Assembly: GCA_963821735.1 (NCBI GenBank)
Contig: CAWGFK010000016.1
Span: forward strand, 124,001 to 188,000
From: Laspinema sp963821735
GTDB lineage: Bacteria; Cyanobacteriota; Cyanobacteriia; Cyanobacteriales; Laspinemataceae
Direction of reading: 5' to 3'
Length of the DNA: 64,000 nucleotides
This document shows, piece by piece, positions 37,084 through 46,547 of this stretch; position 1 is the stretch's first letter; each line of letters begins with the position of its first letter. The notes beneath the pieces are model-generated. The model worked only from the letters and a program-made list of their open reading frames with translations. It was not told the DNA's origin and did no database searches. The position numbers and the translations under genes were made by a program.

Positions 37084-40000
37084 ATGGAATCAATCTGTAG
37101 GAGTTTATTCATGATTTGGGTTGCGATTTCGCTCACCATCGGCATCGGCATCGGCATCGGCATCGGGATTAGCCGAGTGATTCCAGGGTTCTTCCTGGCG
37201 ATCGCTCGCCAATTCCGGCCCCCCAACCCCAACAGGGACCACCAGAGTTCCTGGGAACCCCAGTTCCTGAAGCTGATCGCTCAGATGGATGTCGGGGTCG
37301 TGTTGACTGGACCTAAAGCCGAGGTCCTCGTCACCAACGCCGTTGCCTTGACCCTCCTCAATTTAGAGGAAGCCGCAGTCATCGGCAAACCCTTATTCGA
37401 TGACAATCCTCATCTGTTACAAGAAGACTGCACCCCGTTTGTACTGGGGAAATGTCCCGTGATGGAGGCGATCGCCACTCAATCCCCCACGCAAGTAATC
37501 ATCGGCATCGGGCTTCATTCTCCACTCACCCTCAACCCCAATGGCATCTCGGATTCCCTCCTTTACTGTAACGGGGAGGTCGATTGTGATAAATGGTTGC
37601 TGGTTCATGCGAATCCGCAAATCGCCCCCAATGGCCGAGTCGAACAGGTCCTCTGTACCTTTAGCAATATTACCGAACAAAAACGTGCTGAAGCCTCCTT
37701 GCGGCGACGGGAGAATCGCCTGCGTCAATATAGTCGGGTCCTCGGAGAGTTAGCCAAAAGCCCCAGCCTCAACCAAGGGGATTTACAAGCCTCCCTGGAA
37801 CAAATCACCGTCGCCGTCACCCAAACCTTAAACGTAGAACGGGCGAGTGTTTGGTTATATAAGGAAGACCACAGTGCGATTCGCTGTATCGAACTCTACG
37901 AACGTTCCCCTCAGAAACATTCTGCCGGAATCGAACTCACCGCCATTGATTACCCGGTGTATTTTCAAACCATCGAACAGGAACGAATTGTGGCGGCAGA
38001 TGATGCTCAAAAAGACCCCACAACCCGGGAATTTACCGAGGGGTATCTGATTCCCTTGGGGATTACCTCCATGTTAGATGCACCGATTCGGGTGGGGGGA
38101 CAAATGGTGGGGGTCGTCTGTCTGGAACATATTGGCCCCCCTCGCCATTGGCGGGTAGAAGAGGAAAACTTTGCCGCGTCCCTAGCTGATTGTGTCGCCT
38201 TGGGGTTAGAAGCCAGCGATCGCGCTCAAGCTAGACTCAACTTAGAAAAAGCCCTCGATCGCCTGCAAGCGGTGTTAGATACTGTCCCTGGATGTGTCTC
38301 TTGGATTGGGTCAGATTTGCGCTACCGTGGAGTCAACCGCTATCTGGCTTCTCTGTTTGGGCGATCGCCTTCCGAGTTTGTCAATCACCCGGTGGGATTT
38401 CTGCAAACTCGCCAAGAATTTCCCAACTTTTTACAGCAATTTTTTGAAAGTTCTCTGCATAAAACTACCGCCGAAATCGGCCTAGATATTGAAGGAAACC
38501 TGCGCCAATATCTGGTAGGGGTCGAAAAATACAATCAGGGACAATCAGCAGTTTGTGTGGGAATTGATATCACCGACCTCAAGCAAACAGAACAAGCCCT
38601 GCGACAAGAACGGGCTTTACTCCGGTCTTTAATCGATTCGATTCCTGATTTAATTTTTTATAAAAATAGACAAAGCGTCTATCAGCGGGTGAATAAAGCC
38701 TTTCAACTCTTTGCGGCCCGCGAGGAAAGCGAAATTCTGGGCAAAACGGATCGGGAACTGTTTCCGGCAGAGGCTGCACAAACTTGTGCTGAAATTGACC
38801 GACGCATTTTGGCGGAAGGCAAACTGTTGCGAATGGAGGAGCAACTTGACCAGTTTGATGGGAGCAAAACCTGGCTTGAAACCATCCAAACTCCCTTTTT
38901 TGATCCCAATGGGGAAATTGTCGGGATCATCGGGATTAGTCGCGATATTACTGAACGCAAGAATGCAGAAACGGCGCTGCAACAGTCCAAAGATGAATTA
39001 GAACAACGGGTGGCGCAGCGGACGGCGTTTTTAAAAGAAGCTAACGATCGCCTGCAAGTTGAGGTGGCTCATCGGGAACAGGTTCAAATTGCCTTAAAAG
39101 CCAGCAAGGACCAACTTCGCCAATGTTTAATTGCGGCTCGAATGGGAACCTGGGATTGGGATATTCTCAACCATAAACTATCAGGTTCCGATGAAATGGA
39201 AGCGCTTTATGGGTTCGTTCCCGGTTCGTTTGATGGGAAGTATGAGACCTATTTGCAAGCGATTGACCCCGATGATAGAAATCGGGTTGAGGAGGCGATC
39301 GCTGAAATTCTCTCCTCCACCTCAGAACGGTTTGAAATTGAACAACGCATTCGCCTGGAAACCGGGGAATTGCGCTGGTTGAGCGCTCAAGGGGAAGTGA
39401 TTCGCGATGCCACCGGACAAGCGGTTAGAAGCATTGGGACGGTGATGGATATCAGCGATCGCAAGGAAGCACAACTCGCCCTCCAAGAGGCTGCCTACGC
39501 TGCGGAAACCGCCAATCGGTCTAAAAGTATGTTCCTGGCAAATATGAGCCATGAGTTACGAACGCCACTGAATGCAATTATTGGCTATAGCGAAATGCTG
39601 CAAGAAGAAGCCGATGATTTTGGCTACACCGAGTTTATTCCCGATTTGGAGAAAATTCGCAAAGCAGGCAATCATCTGTTGCTGTTAATTAACGATATTT
39701 TGGATATCTCCAAAATCGAAGCCGGAAAAATGGATTTGTATTTGGAGGATTTTAATATCGATGAGTTGATTGAAAATGTGGTGAGTACCGCTCAACTCCT
39801 GGTAGAACGAAATGATAATACGCTCACGGTGGAGTGCGATCGCAACTTGGGAATGATGTATGCTGACCTGACGAAAGTTCGTCAAATTCTGCTTAATCTT
39901 CTCAGCAATGCCGCCAAATTTACTAAAAGCGGTCAAATTATTTTGACTGTGAGCCTCTTTTGCCCCACAAAAGTGGCAATTCCCTCTACCGGGACATCCT

Positions 40001-40248
40001 CCGCTTGGATTCAGTTTGCGATCGCCGATACCGGCATCGGCATTACCCCCCAACAACGGCAACATCTGTTCAAACCCTTCATGCAAGGCGATGCCTCGAC
40101 GACGCGGGAGTATGGGGGCACCGGATTGGGACTCGCCATTAGTCAACGCTTCTGTCAAATGATGGGGGGTGAAATCTCGGTAGAAAGCCAACCCCTGCGC
40201 GGGTCCTGTTTTAGCGTCGTCCTCCCCTGTGAAGTGGTTGCTCCCTAG
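37084..40248 (+). CDS. PAS/GAF sensor histidine kinase
   Basis: This 1054-residue kinase has one N-terminal membrane helix (residues about 10-40) that contains a GIGIGIGIGIGI run. Next come a PAS region (about 60-200), a GAF domain (about 235-370, with a DAQKDPTTREF segment), three more PAS regions with PAC ends (for example SRDITERKNAE), the HisKA box MSHELRTPLNAIIGYSEML with the phospho-His, and a HATPase domain (DTGIGI and GGTGLGLAIS). No receiver domain is attached. The signal and the partner regulator are unknown. A GGAGGA ribosome site precedes the ATG. Confidence 0.92.
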   Translation: MESICRSLFMIWVAISLTIGIGIGIGIGISRVIPGFFLAIARQFRPPNPNRDHQSSWEPQFLKLIAQMDVGVVLTGPKAEVLVTNAVALTLLNLEEAAVIGKPLFDDNPHLLQEDCTPFVLGKCPVMEAIATQSPTQVIIGIGLHSPLTLNPNGISDSLLYCNGEVDCDKWLLVHANPQIAPNGRVEQVLCTFSNITEQKRAEASLRRRENRLRQYSRVLGELAKSPSLNQGDLQASLEQITVAVTQTLNVERASVWLYKEDHSAIRCIELYERSPQKHSAGIELTAIDYPVYFQTIEQERIVAADDAQKDPTTREFTEGYLIPLGITSMLDAPIRVGGQMVGVVCLEHIGPPRHWRVEEENFAASLADCVALGLEASDRAQARLNLEKALDRLQAVLDTVPGCVSWIGSDLRYRGVNRYLASLFGRSPSEFVNHPVGFLQTRQEFPNFLQQFFESSLHKTTAEIGLDIEGNLRQYLVGVEKYNQGQSAVCVGIDITDLKQTEQALRQERALLRSLIDSIPDLIFYKNRQSVYQRVNKAFQLFAAREESEILGKTDRELFPAEAAQTCAEIDRRILAEGKLLRMEEQLDQFDGSKTWLETIQTPFFDPNGEIVGIIGISRDITERKNAETALQQSKDELEQRVAQRTAFLKEANDRLQVEVAHREQVQIALKASKDQLRQCLIAARMGTWDWDILNHKLSGSDEMEALYGFVPGSFDGKYETYLQAIDPDDRNRVEEAIAEILSSTSERFEIEQRIRLETGELRWLSAQGEVIRDATGQAVRSIGTVMDISDRKEAQLALQEAAYAAETANRSKSMFLANMSHELRTPLNAIIGYSEMLQEEADDFGYTEFIPDLEKIRKAGNHLLLLINDILDISKIEAGKMDLYLEDFNIDELIENVVSTAQLLVERNDNTLTVECDRNLGMMYADLTKVRQILLNLLSNAAKFTKSGQIILTVSLFCPTKVAIPSTGTSSAWIQFAIADTGIGITPQQRQHLFKPFMQGDASTTREYGGTGLGLAISQRFCQMMGGEISVESQPLRGSCFSVVLPCEVVAP

Positions 40249-40349
40249 TGTTACTCTTTGCTCATGCCGTCCCCTTTTCGATTAAGATCCAAGATTGATA
40301 GCTCAGTCTGTTCTGGACTGGACAATTAAACTGTAAGAGAGGGAACGCC

Positions 40350-40577
40350 GTGCCACATACCATAGTAACCAACACCTGCGAAGGCGTCGCTGATTGTGTC
40401 GATGCCTGTCCCGTTGCCTGTATTCATGAGGGTCCGGGGAAAAATGTTAAGGGGACCGATTGGTATTGGATTGATTTTGCCACTTGTATTGACTGCGGCA
40501 TCTGTGTCCAAGTTTGCCCAGTAGAAGGGGCGATCATCGCGGAAGAACGACCGGAACTCCAGCAGACGCCGCAATAA
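40350..40577 (+). CDS. 7Fe/8Fe-type ferredoxin
   Basis: This is a 75-residue bacterial-type ferredoxin. The first Cys set is CEGVADCVDACPVAC (spacing typical of a 3Fe-4S or loose 4Fe-4S cluster) and the second is CIDCGICVQVCP (a standard 4Fe-4S cluster). The start is GTG 40350 (PHTIVTNTCEG), supported by a GAGGGA ribosome site 6 bases upstream. It lies between a sensor kinase and a TPR gene; the redox partner is unknown. Confidence 0.93.
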   Translation: MPHTIVTNTCEGVADCVDACPVACIHEGPGKNVKGTDWYWIDFATCIDCGICVQVCPVEGAIIAEERPELQQTPQ

Positions 40578-40621
40578 AAAAGGAGTGAAATGGCGATCGC
40601 ATTCGATCACAGAGGTGGCAC

Positions 40622-41902
40622 ATGATTGGGCGGATTTGGCAACAATTAGTTAGGTTCTTTCGGGCCGTTTGGGGAGGGTTCAAAGGTTCCTCTCAGCGGT
40701 CTGAATTGGAACCGAGACGAGACATTCACCCCCTAAGTGATTCCGAATTAGAGCATTATTTTCTCCAGTTGCTCGATGGCATTCATAAAGGTTGGCAGCA
40801 AGTTAAGGTGCGGCGATTTTTTGAAGCGTTTCGCGATCGCGTGACTGATGAGCGCTGGAGCACCTGGTTACGGCAATTTGGGGGCCGTTTACTGGCTTCT
40901 CCCGCCATTAATCACGAATTGGCGCGCCGATTGCAGCGTCTCGGGGAACTCGGATATGGGTCCGTTAGCACCGAGGCTCGTCAAATTGCGACTCAGTTAT
41001 TGGCAAGGGAAGCACCCTCAGACAGTCACCCGTCCACACCCGATCACAATCAAACCGAGGAACTGCTGCAAAATGCTGAAGCGACAGGGACTCAAACTGC
41101 ATCAACGCAGTTGAATCTCTCAGAACCTAATCCCGTGGAGAGTTCCGAGAATGCGGCACCGGAGTTAGTAGCAGAATCAGCTCAATTAGAAACTGCCCCC
41201 CCATTAGCCGTGAGTCTGGATGAGTTGGGGACGATTCAAGAGCAAGAAATACCTCTGGGGATTCAAACCCTGGATGAACCTTTGGATGTGAACGGATGGT
41301 TTACCCGAGGGGTGGAACGACTGGAAGCGGGGGACGATCGCGCTGCCTTGAATGCCTTTAATCGCGTGATTGAACTCGAACCCAATCATGCTGGTGCTTG
41401 GATGAATCGAGGCAATGCCTTGTTTAATTTAGAACAAGCTGAAGATGCTCTATCGGCTTATGATCGCGCCATTGAACTTCGCCCCGATGATGGGTTTTCT
41501 TGGGGTGCGCGCGGAGATGCCCTTTACGATTTAGAACGCATTGATGAGGCATTAATTAGTTGGAATAAGTCTTTAGAATTAAAGCCAGATAATCCCGAAG
41601 TTTGGTATAATAAAGGGTTGGCCTTGGGGATTAATTTAGGCCAATGGGATGAGGCATTAACCAGTTTAGAGCAGGCGATCGCCCTCAACGCCAATGATGT
41701 GCAATTTTGGTTTTATCGCGGGATTGCTCTATCGAGTTTAAATCAGTTAGAAGAGGCATTAAGCAGTTGGGATAAAGTCTTAGAAATTAAACCCGACTTT
41801 CGCGATGCTTGGATTAATAAAGGGGTAGTTTTGCAAAAACTAGGCCGCTATTCCGAGGCGATCGAGGCGAATAATCAGGCGATCGGCTTGTTGTCCCACT
41901 AG
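40622..41902 (+). CDS. Tetratricopeptide repeat protein
   Basis: The first 130 residues are a soluble domain with Arg/Trp-rich helices (FFRAVWGGFKGS; EHYFLQLLDGIHKGWQQV). A Glu/Ala-rich linker follows, and from residue about 225 there are five to six TPR units with the usual pattern (AWMNRGNALFNLEQAEDALSAYDRAIELRPDD, quoted here only by GNALFNLEQAEDALSAYDRA). Such repeats bind protein partners. No signal peptide is seen. The first domain's family was not recognised. Confidence 0.85.
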   Translation: MIGRIWQQLVRFFRAVWGGFKGSSQRSELEPRRDIHPLSDSELEHYFLQLLDGIHKGWQQVKVRRFFEAFRDRVTDERWSTWLRQFGGRLLASPAINHELARRLQRLGELGYGSVSTEARQIATQLLAREAPSDSHPSTPDHNQTEELLQNAEATGTQTASTQLNLSEPNPVESSENAAPELVAESAQLETAPPLAVSLDELGTIQEQEIPLGIQTLDEPLDVNGWFTRGVERLEAGDDRAALNAFNRVIELEPNHAGAWMNRGNALFNLEQAEDALSAYDRAIELRPDDGFSWGARGDALYDLERIDEALISWNKSLELKPDNPEVWYNKGLALGINLGQWDEALTSLEQAIALNANDVQFWFYRGIALSSLNQLEEALSSWDKVLEIKPDFRDAWINKGVVLQKLGRYSEAIEANNQAIGLLSH

Positions 41903-41910
41903 AGGGAAAG

Positions 41911-42018
41911 ATGGAGGAGATTAGGGAGATTGGGGAGATTGGGGAGATAGAAACGACTGAAGTCGTTACTACAAACATCATCCCCATCCTCCCTATCTCC
42001 CCTATCCTCCCATCTCTC
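41911..42018. repeat. Long imperfect inverted repeat downstream of the TPR gene
   Basis: A purine-rich arm (repeated GGAGATTGGGGAGATT units, 41911-41950) faces a pyrimidine-rich arm (CCCCATCCTCCCTATCTCC, 41981-42018). The centre is the palindrome AACGACTGAAGTCGTT at 41952-41967. The whole can fold into one long hairpin. It lies between converging genes and may serve as a terminator for both. Confidence 0.6.
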
Positions 42019-42023
42019 TTACC

Positions 42024-42101
42024 CTAGAGCTTCGTTCCGCATTCAGGGCAGAAGTGATTGGTGGAGGCATTTTTTGCCCCACAATTGCTGCAATAAACCA
42101 A
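42024..42101 (-). other. Small double-Cys zinc-ribbon fragment
   Basis: Just past the ilvB stop, one frame over, the minus strand reads VELVYCSNCGAKNAS then TNHFCPECGTKL and a stop. This is a perfect CxxC/CxxC zinc ribbon like those ending many cyanobacterial proteins. The only start in frame is a TTG at 42101, giving 25 residues, with no ribosome site. It could be the left-over 3' end of another gene. Confidence 0.3.
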
Positions 42102-42102
42102 C

Positions 42103-43887
42103 TCAACCTGTACGTCTTTTTGTTTGAGCTTCCGGTAAACCGATCATTTGAGCATTACTCTTACCCGGGGCTACCATTGGATAGCAGTTTTCGTTGCGGG
42201 TGACATGGACATCGAGGACAAAGGGTCCATCATGAGCCAGCATTTGCGCGATCGCATCCGAAAGTTCGTCTCGGCTTGATACCACCTTCCCTGTCATGCC
42301 ATAAGCTTGACAGAGTAAGGGAATATCCGGCATTCCCACCTCCATATTGGAGGAAGAGTAGCGTTCCCCATAGAAGGTTTCTTGCCACTGGCGGACCATC
42401 CCCTGCCAGCCATTATTGATGATGACAATTTTGACATTAATGCCATACTGGGCGATCGTTCCCAGTTCTTGCAGGTTCATCTGGAAGCTGGCATCGCCAC
42501 TGATACAGATGGTTTGGTGATCCGGTAGCGCGACTTGGGAACCCATCGCTGCTGGAACTCCAAATCCCATTGTGCCTAATCCGGCGCTGGAAATCCATCG
42601 ACGGGGGCCATTTTTTAGGAACTGTGCAGCCCACATTTGATGCTGTCCCACATCGGTGGTGTAGTAGGCATCCGGTGCTTGCCGTCCCACTTCCACAATC
42701 ACCTCTTGGGGAGAGAGGGCGGTTTCTGGATGGGGCACCACCAAGGGATAATCTTCCCGCCAGCGCTCAATTCGTGCTAACCACTCTTTGGTTTGATTGG
42801 CATCGGCAATATCCCCGGTTTCCCGCAGGCGACGCAGCAGATCGAGGAGCACTTGCTGCACGTCTCCGACGATGGGAACTTCGGGTCCCCGGTTTTTACC
42901 CACTTCTGCGGGGTCGATATCGATATGAATGACTTTAGCGCGGGCGGCAAACTCATCCAGCTTGCCTGTCACGCGATCGTCGAAGCGCGCACCGACGGCA
43001 ATCAGCAAATCGCATTCACTCACGGCAAAATTGGCGTAGGCGGTGCCATGCATTCCTAACATTCCCAAGGACAGGGGATGATGTTCATCAAAGGCCCCGA
43101 TGCCCATGAGGGTAGTTGTCACGGGAATCTGAAAATGTTCGGCGAGTTCTTTAATGCAGTCATGAGCACTGGCGGCGATCGCCCCCCCACCGACATACAG
43201 TAAGGGTTTTTTGGCTTGGCGAATTAACTCGATCGCCTGATTAATTTGTCGGGGATTCCCTTTCACCGTCGGGCGATATCCGGGTAATTTAATACTCCCC
43301 GGTTCCACCGGCACATAGTCAAACTCTTCCAACCCCACATCTTTGGGGATATCAATCAACACCGGACCGGGTCTGCCGGTACTGGCAATATGAAACCCTT
43401 CGGCGACAATCCGCGCCATATCCCGAGGGTCGCGCACCACATAGGAATGTTTGACAATCGGTAAGGTAATGCCATAAATATCCGTTTCCTGGAAGGCATC
43501 GGTGCCGATCGCCGCCCGGGGCACCTGTCCCGTAATCACCACCATCGGAATCGAATCCATGTGGGCGGTGGCAATCCCGGTGACTAAATTGGTTGCCCCT
43601 GGACCGGATGTTCCAAAGCAAACCCCCACTTTGCCGGTGGCACGGGCATAGCCATCTGCGGCATGAGAGGCTCCTTGTTCATGGCGAACTAAAATATGCT
43701 GGACATCCCCTGCGGCTTCAAACCGATACAATTCATCATAAATCGGTAAAATCGCCCCTCCGGGATAGCCAAAAATATGTTTGACGCCGTGACGCTTGAG
43801 ACTATCCATCAACGCATAAGCGCCGGTTCTACGAGTAGGAACCACGATGGGTTTGGTTTTTCTGTCTGATCTGCTTTCTGAAAGCAT
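42103..43887 (-). CDS. ilvB: Acetolactate synthase large subunit
   Basis: IlvB uses thiamine diphosphate to make acetolactate or acetohydroxybutyrate, the first common step of valine, leucine and isoleucine synthesis. The 594-residue protein shows the catalytic Glu in VRHEQGASHAADGYARATG, FAD-binding segments, and the ThDP-Mg motif GDASFQMNLQELG ending IINNGWQGMV. The start MLSESRSDRKTKPIVV is a usual variable leader. The regulatory small subunit gene is not next to it. Confidence 0.95.
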   Translation of the reverse strand: MLSESRSDRKTKPIVVPTRRTGAYALMDSLKRHGVKHIFGYPGGAILPIYDELYRFEAAGDVQHILVRHEQGASHAADGYARATGKVGVCFGTSGPGATNLVTGIATAHMDSIPMVVITGQVPRAAIGTDAFQETDIYGITLPIVKHSYVVRDPRDMARIVAEGFHIASTGRPGPVLIDIPKDVGLEEFDYVPVEPGSIKLPGYRPTVKGNPRQINQAIELIRQAKKPLLYVGGGAIAASAHDCIKELAEHFQIPVTTTLMGIGAFDEHHPLSLGMLGMHGTAYANFAVSECDLLIAVGARFDDRVTGKLDEFAARAKVIHIDIDPAEVGKNRGPEVPIVGDVQQVLLDLLRRLRETGDIADANQTKEWLARIERWREDYPLVVPHPETALSPQEVIVEVGRQAPDAYYTTDVGQHQMWAAQFLKNGPRRWISSAGLGTMGFGVPAAMGSQVALPDHQTICISGDASFQMNLQELGTIAQYGINVKIVIINNGWQGMVRQWQETFYGERYSSSNMEVGMPDIPLLCQAYGMTGKVVSSRDELSDAIAQMLAHDGPFVLDVHVTRNENCYPMVAPGKSNAQMIGLPEAQTKRRTG

Positions 43888-44261
43888 GGGCCAACCTCAT
43901 GTACTCTATGGGAATAGTTGTAAATCCCCCGCTCTTGAGACCGGGGAAGAAAAATAACTCAAGGGAGTAGCTATTTCCCGGCCTCTAAAGAACGGGTTAC
44001 GGACGCTACTATAAAAGTTTCTATTTTCATCATGCCTTAAGAGTTAATGAAATATAATGTTTTTTTGTTGAGATTTTGGCTCTAACTTCTCATTGAGCCA
44101 ACTCCAACCCATTCTGTGGCCCTTATCCAAGTCCCTCCGGAATAGACCCCTCGGATGATGGGCGATCGCACCCCATTTTGGCCCCGACGAGACTCGGTTT
44201 TTTGCCACAGCCCTGAGTCCATAAAATGGGAGCCAGCGCTGGACCCCTCCCGCAATCTAAT
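43888..44261. other. Gene-free region upstream of ilvB
   Basis: The part near ilvB (43900-44080) is AT-rich and should contain its promoter; CTTGAGACCGGGG and CAAGGGAGTAG around 43933-43975 could pair weakly. No gene or RNA was recognised. Confidence 0.3.
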
Positions 44262-44364
44262 ACCAAATCCGGTTGTCAAACCTCAGTTTTCTCTTCAGCC
44301 CGCGCAGGCGGGCTTCGTCCGTATAGCCCCACCCTTGAGGGTGTGGGTTTTTATAGACTAGAGC
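44262..44364. repeat. Double-hairpin repeat element, copy 3
   Basis: This copy begins ATACCAAATCCGGTTGT, then TTTTCTCTTCAG, the hairpin AGCCCGC/GCGGGCT, the spacer CGTCCGTATAG, the hairpin CCACCCTTGAGGGTGTGG, and ends TTTATAGACTAGAG. It matches copy 2 (22524) over its whole length. It lies between the ilvB and sensor-kinase genes. Confidence 0.75.
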
Positions 44365-44479
44365 AACCGAATTCCGCAATCTAAGGAGAACCCGACCCCA
44401 AAGACCGGGAAAGGGTCCCGAGGTGAAGCTCACTAGAGCAAGGGACCGAGGGTCTGAAATGAACGGTCAGTTTGTCAAA

Positions 44480-46036
44480 TTAACCCACTTCAAGCCACTG
44501 CAGCGAAGCGAGTTCTGTGGGAGGCGGTTGAGAAACTGAGGAAACACCACTTTCTTTCGGACTCAGAGGCAGTTGGCGAAGATTACTTGATTGGTTAGAC
44601 CCGAAGGGAATTTCAAGGGTAAACTCGGTGCCGCGACTGGGGTGCGACTCACATCGAATTCGTCCCTGATGTTTTTTGACGATAATTTCATAGCTGATTG
44701 CCAATCCCAATCCCGTTCCTTGTCCCACTTCCTTGGTGGTAAAAAATGGGTTGAAAATCTGGGTTTGAAGTTCTGGAGGAATTCCTATCCCATTATCTGT
44801 AATCTGAATTGCCACTGCCTCACCTTGAAGTTCAGTTTTAATGCTGATTTTTCGAGGAAGCGTTTCACCGTTATCGGAAATGGCTTGACTTGGAGCACCT
44901 TGGGGGCGATCGCTCAGGGCCTCGATCGCATTGGTTAAAATATTAATAAACACCTGATTGAGTTGTCCCGGATAACACTCGACGGGGGGTAATTCCCCAT
45001 ACTCTTTGATCAGTTCAATCTGATTCTCATCCAGGCGATGTTGTAGCATCACCAGAGTGCTATCAATCCCTTCGTGGATATTGGCTTCTTTTCTTTCCGA
45101 TTCATCCATCCGCGAAAAATTCCGCAAATTGATGACGATTTCCCGAATGCGATCGGCTCCTCCTCGGATGGAAGATATTAATCGAGGCAAGTCTTCCCGC
45201 ACAAATTCTAAATCTAGGGATTCCCTAAAATCTTGAATGGTAATTGGCAGCTCGGGAAAGGCTTGTTCATACATTTCCACTAAGGTTAATAATCCTTCAG
45301 CATATTCAATAAAATGAATCAAGTTTCCCGAAATAAAACTGATGGGATTATTGATTTCATGGGCAATTCCCGCTACCAGTTGCCCGAGACCGGACATTTT
45401 TTCACTTTGGACTAATTGTGCTTGGGTTTGTTTGAGATGCTCTAGAGCTTCCGTCAGTTCTTGGGTCCGCTCTTGGACTCTAAATTCTAACTCTTTATTA
45501 TATTGTTTGGTTAGCTCGACTTCATAACGCTTGCATAAGTTATGATAGGCATTAGAGTGATACCGAATTCGGGCAATTAGCTCAATTTTGTCGGGAATTT
45601 TAATTAAGTAATCATTGGCTCCCGAAGCAAAGGCTTCGGCTTTTTGTTCGGGTTCTTCTTTTGTAGACAGAACCACGATGGGAATGTCACGAGTCCCGGG
45701 ATTCGCTCTAAAAAATCGCAGGAGCATCAACCCATCAATCTCCCCCATAACTAAATCTTGTAAAATCACCGTGGGCTGAATTTGAGTGGCGATTTGAATG
45801 GCTTGATCTGGGTCGGTGCAAGAATAAAATTTAATATCTGTTTCCGTTGCCAACATCCGCCGAATCGCTTCACCGACAATCGGCTGATCGTCTATCAATA
45901 AAATTGATACAGGTTGGTGCGAAAGTTCTTTAATCATGGGTTTTCCCGGACTTGCACTGAAATTTGGAGGGGAGGGATGTAAAGCGATCGCTGGATTCAT
46001 CTTGATTAATTCTTCACGCATGACCCTTGATTGCAT
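44480..46036 (-). CDS. Receiver-histidine kinase (REC-HisKA-HATPase)
   Basis: This 518-residue soluble protein starts with a receiver domain (residues about 40-165; SILLIDDQPIVGEAIRRML, phospho-Asp in ILQDLVMGEIDG, Lys in NDYLIKIP). A coiled-coil linker leads to a HisKA box (GIAHEINNPISFISG) and a HATPase domain (DNGIGIPPELQTQIFNPFF; GQGTGLGLAIS). Proteins of this order take a phosphoryl signal and act as kinases downstream. It lies at the end of the minus-strand chemosensory cluster, 511 bases after cheB, in the place where Wsp clusters carry wspR. The role as output is inferred. Confidence 0.88.
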   Translation of the reverse strand: MQSRVMREELIKMNPAIALHPSPPNFSASPGKPMIKELSHQPVSILLIDDQPIVGEAIRRMLATETDIKFYSCTDPDQAIQIATQIQPTVILQDLVMGEIDGLMLLRFFRANPGTRDIPIVVLSTKEEPEQKAEAFASGANDYLIKIPDKIELIARIRYHSNAYHNLCKRYEVELTKQYNKELEFRVQERTQELTEALEHLKQTQAQLVQSEKMSGLGQLVAGIAHEINNPISFISGNLIHFIEYAEGLLTLVEMYEQAFPELPITIQDFRESLDLEFVREDLPRLISSIRGGADRIREIVINLRNFSRMDESERKEANIHEGIDSTLVMLQHRLDENQIELIKEYGELPPVECYPGQLNQVFINILTNAIEALSDRPQGAPSQAISDNGETLPRKISIKTELQGEAVAIQITDNGIGIPPELQTQIFNPFFTTKEVGQGTGLGLAISYEIIVKKHQGRIRCESHPSRGTEFTLEIPFGSNQSSNLRQLPLSPKESGVSSVSQPPPTELASLQWLEVG

Positions 46037-46547
46037 TTACGCTCCTGAGATAAAAATTACTAGCCGTTTAAGGGGTAAAGTCAAGTTTCAATCGGACGAC
46101 CTTTAAAGATTAGACGTCCATGATTTTCAACTCCTCTCTTTAATTTTTTTATACTCTAGCATACTTTGTCATCTGTCTTTAGAGAGAGAAAGATAATGCC
46201 CAGTTCCCAGTTGAACAGAATTTCATTGAATTGGGATAACATTGGTAACGATCGCTACTAGATTGGGTGAATATCTCAGCAGAGGGAGTCAAGAGGGTAT
46301 TGATATTCTGTGGACTGTTCCGAGTTGCAAAAAGTTCAAATCCACCGAATTTATGATCAAACGGATCAACGGAAAACCTCTGGAGAGTAACGACTACAAA
46401 TCAAGGTTTTTCACAAAATCGTTGCATGAAAACACCCAGTTTGGGTTAAAAAATGATGATAAAAATACAATCCATATAATGGCTAGGGTTTTGGGAGAGT
46501 CGGGTTGACGAAACTTGCAACCCCTCACTCAAAAACTGGAGTTGTGA
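46037..46547. other. Spacer between cheB and the receiver-kinase gene
   Basis: AT-rich near the kinase start (46060-46200), which is a likely promoter region. An 88-codon frame on the plus strand (46242-46508, TTG start) is present but not supported by a ribosome site or family resemblance. No other feature was seen. Confidence 0.35.

Noticed and set aside
46242..46508. 88-codon plus-strand frame between cheB and the receiver-kinase gene
   Set aside because: It starts with TTG without a ribosome site, lies opposite to the operon and resembles no family I know.
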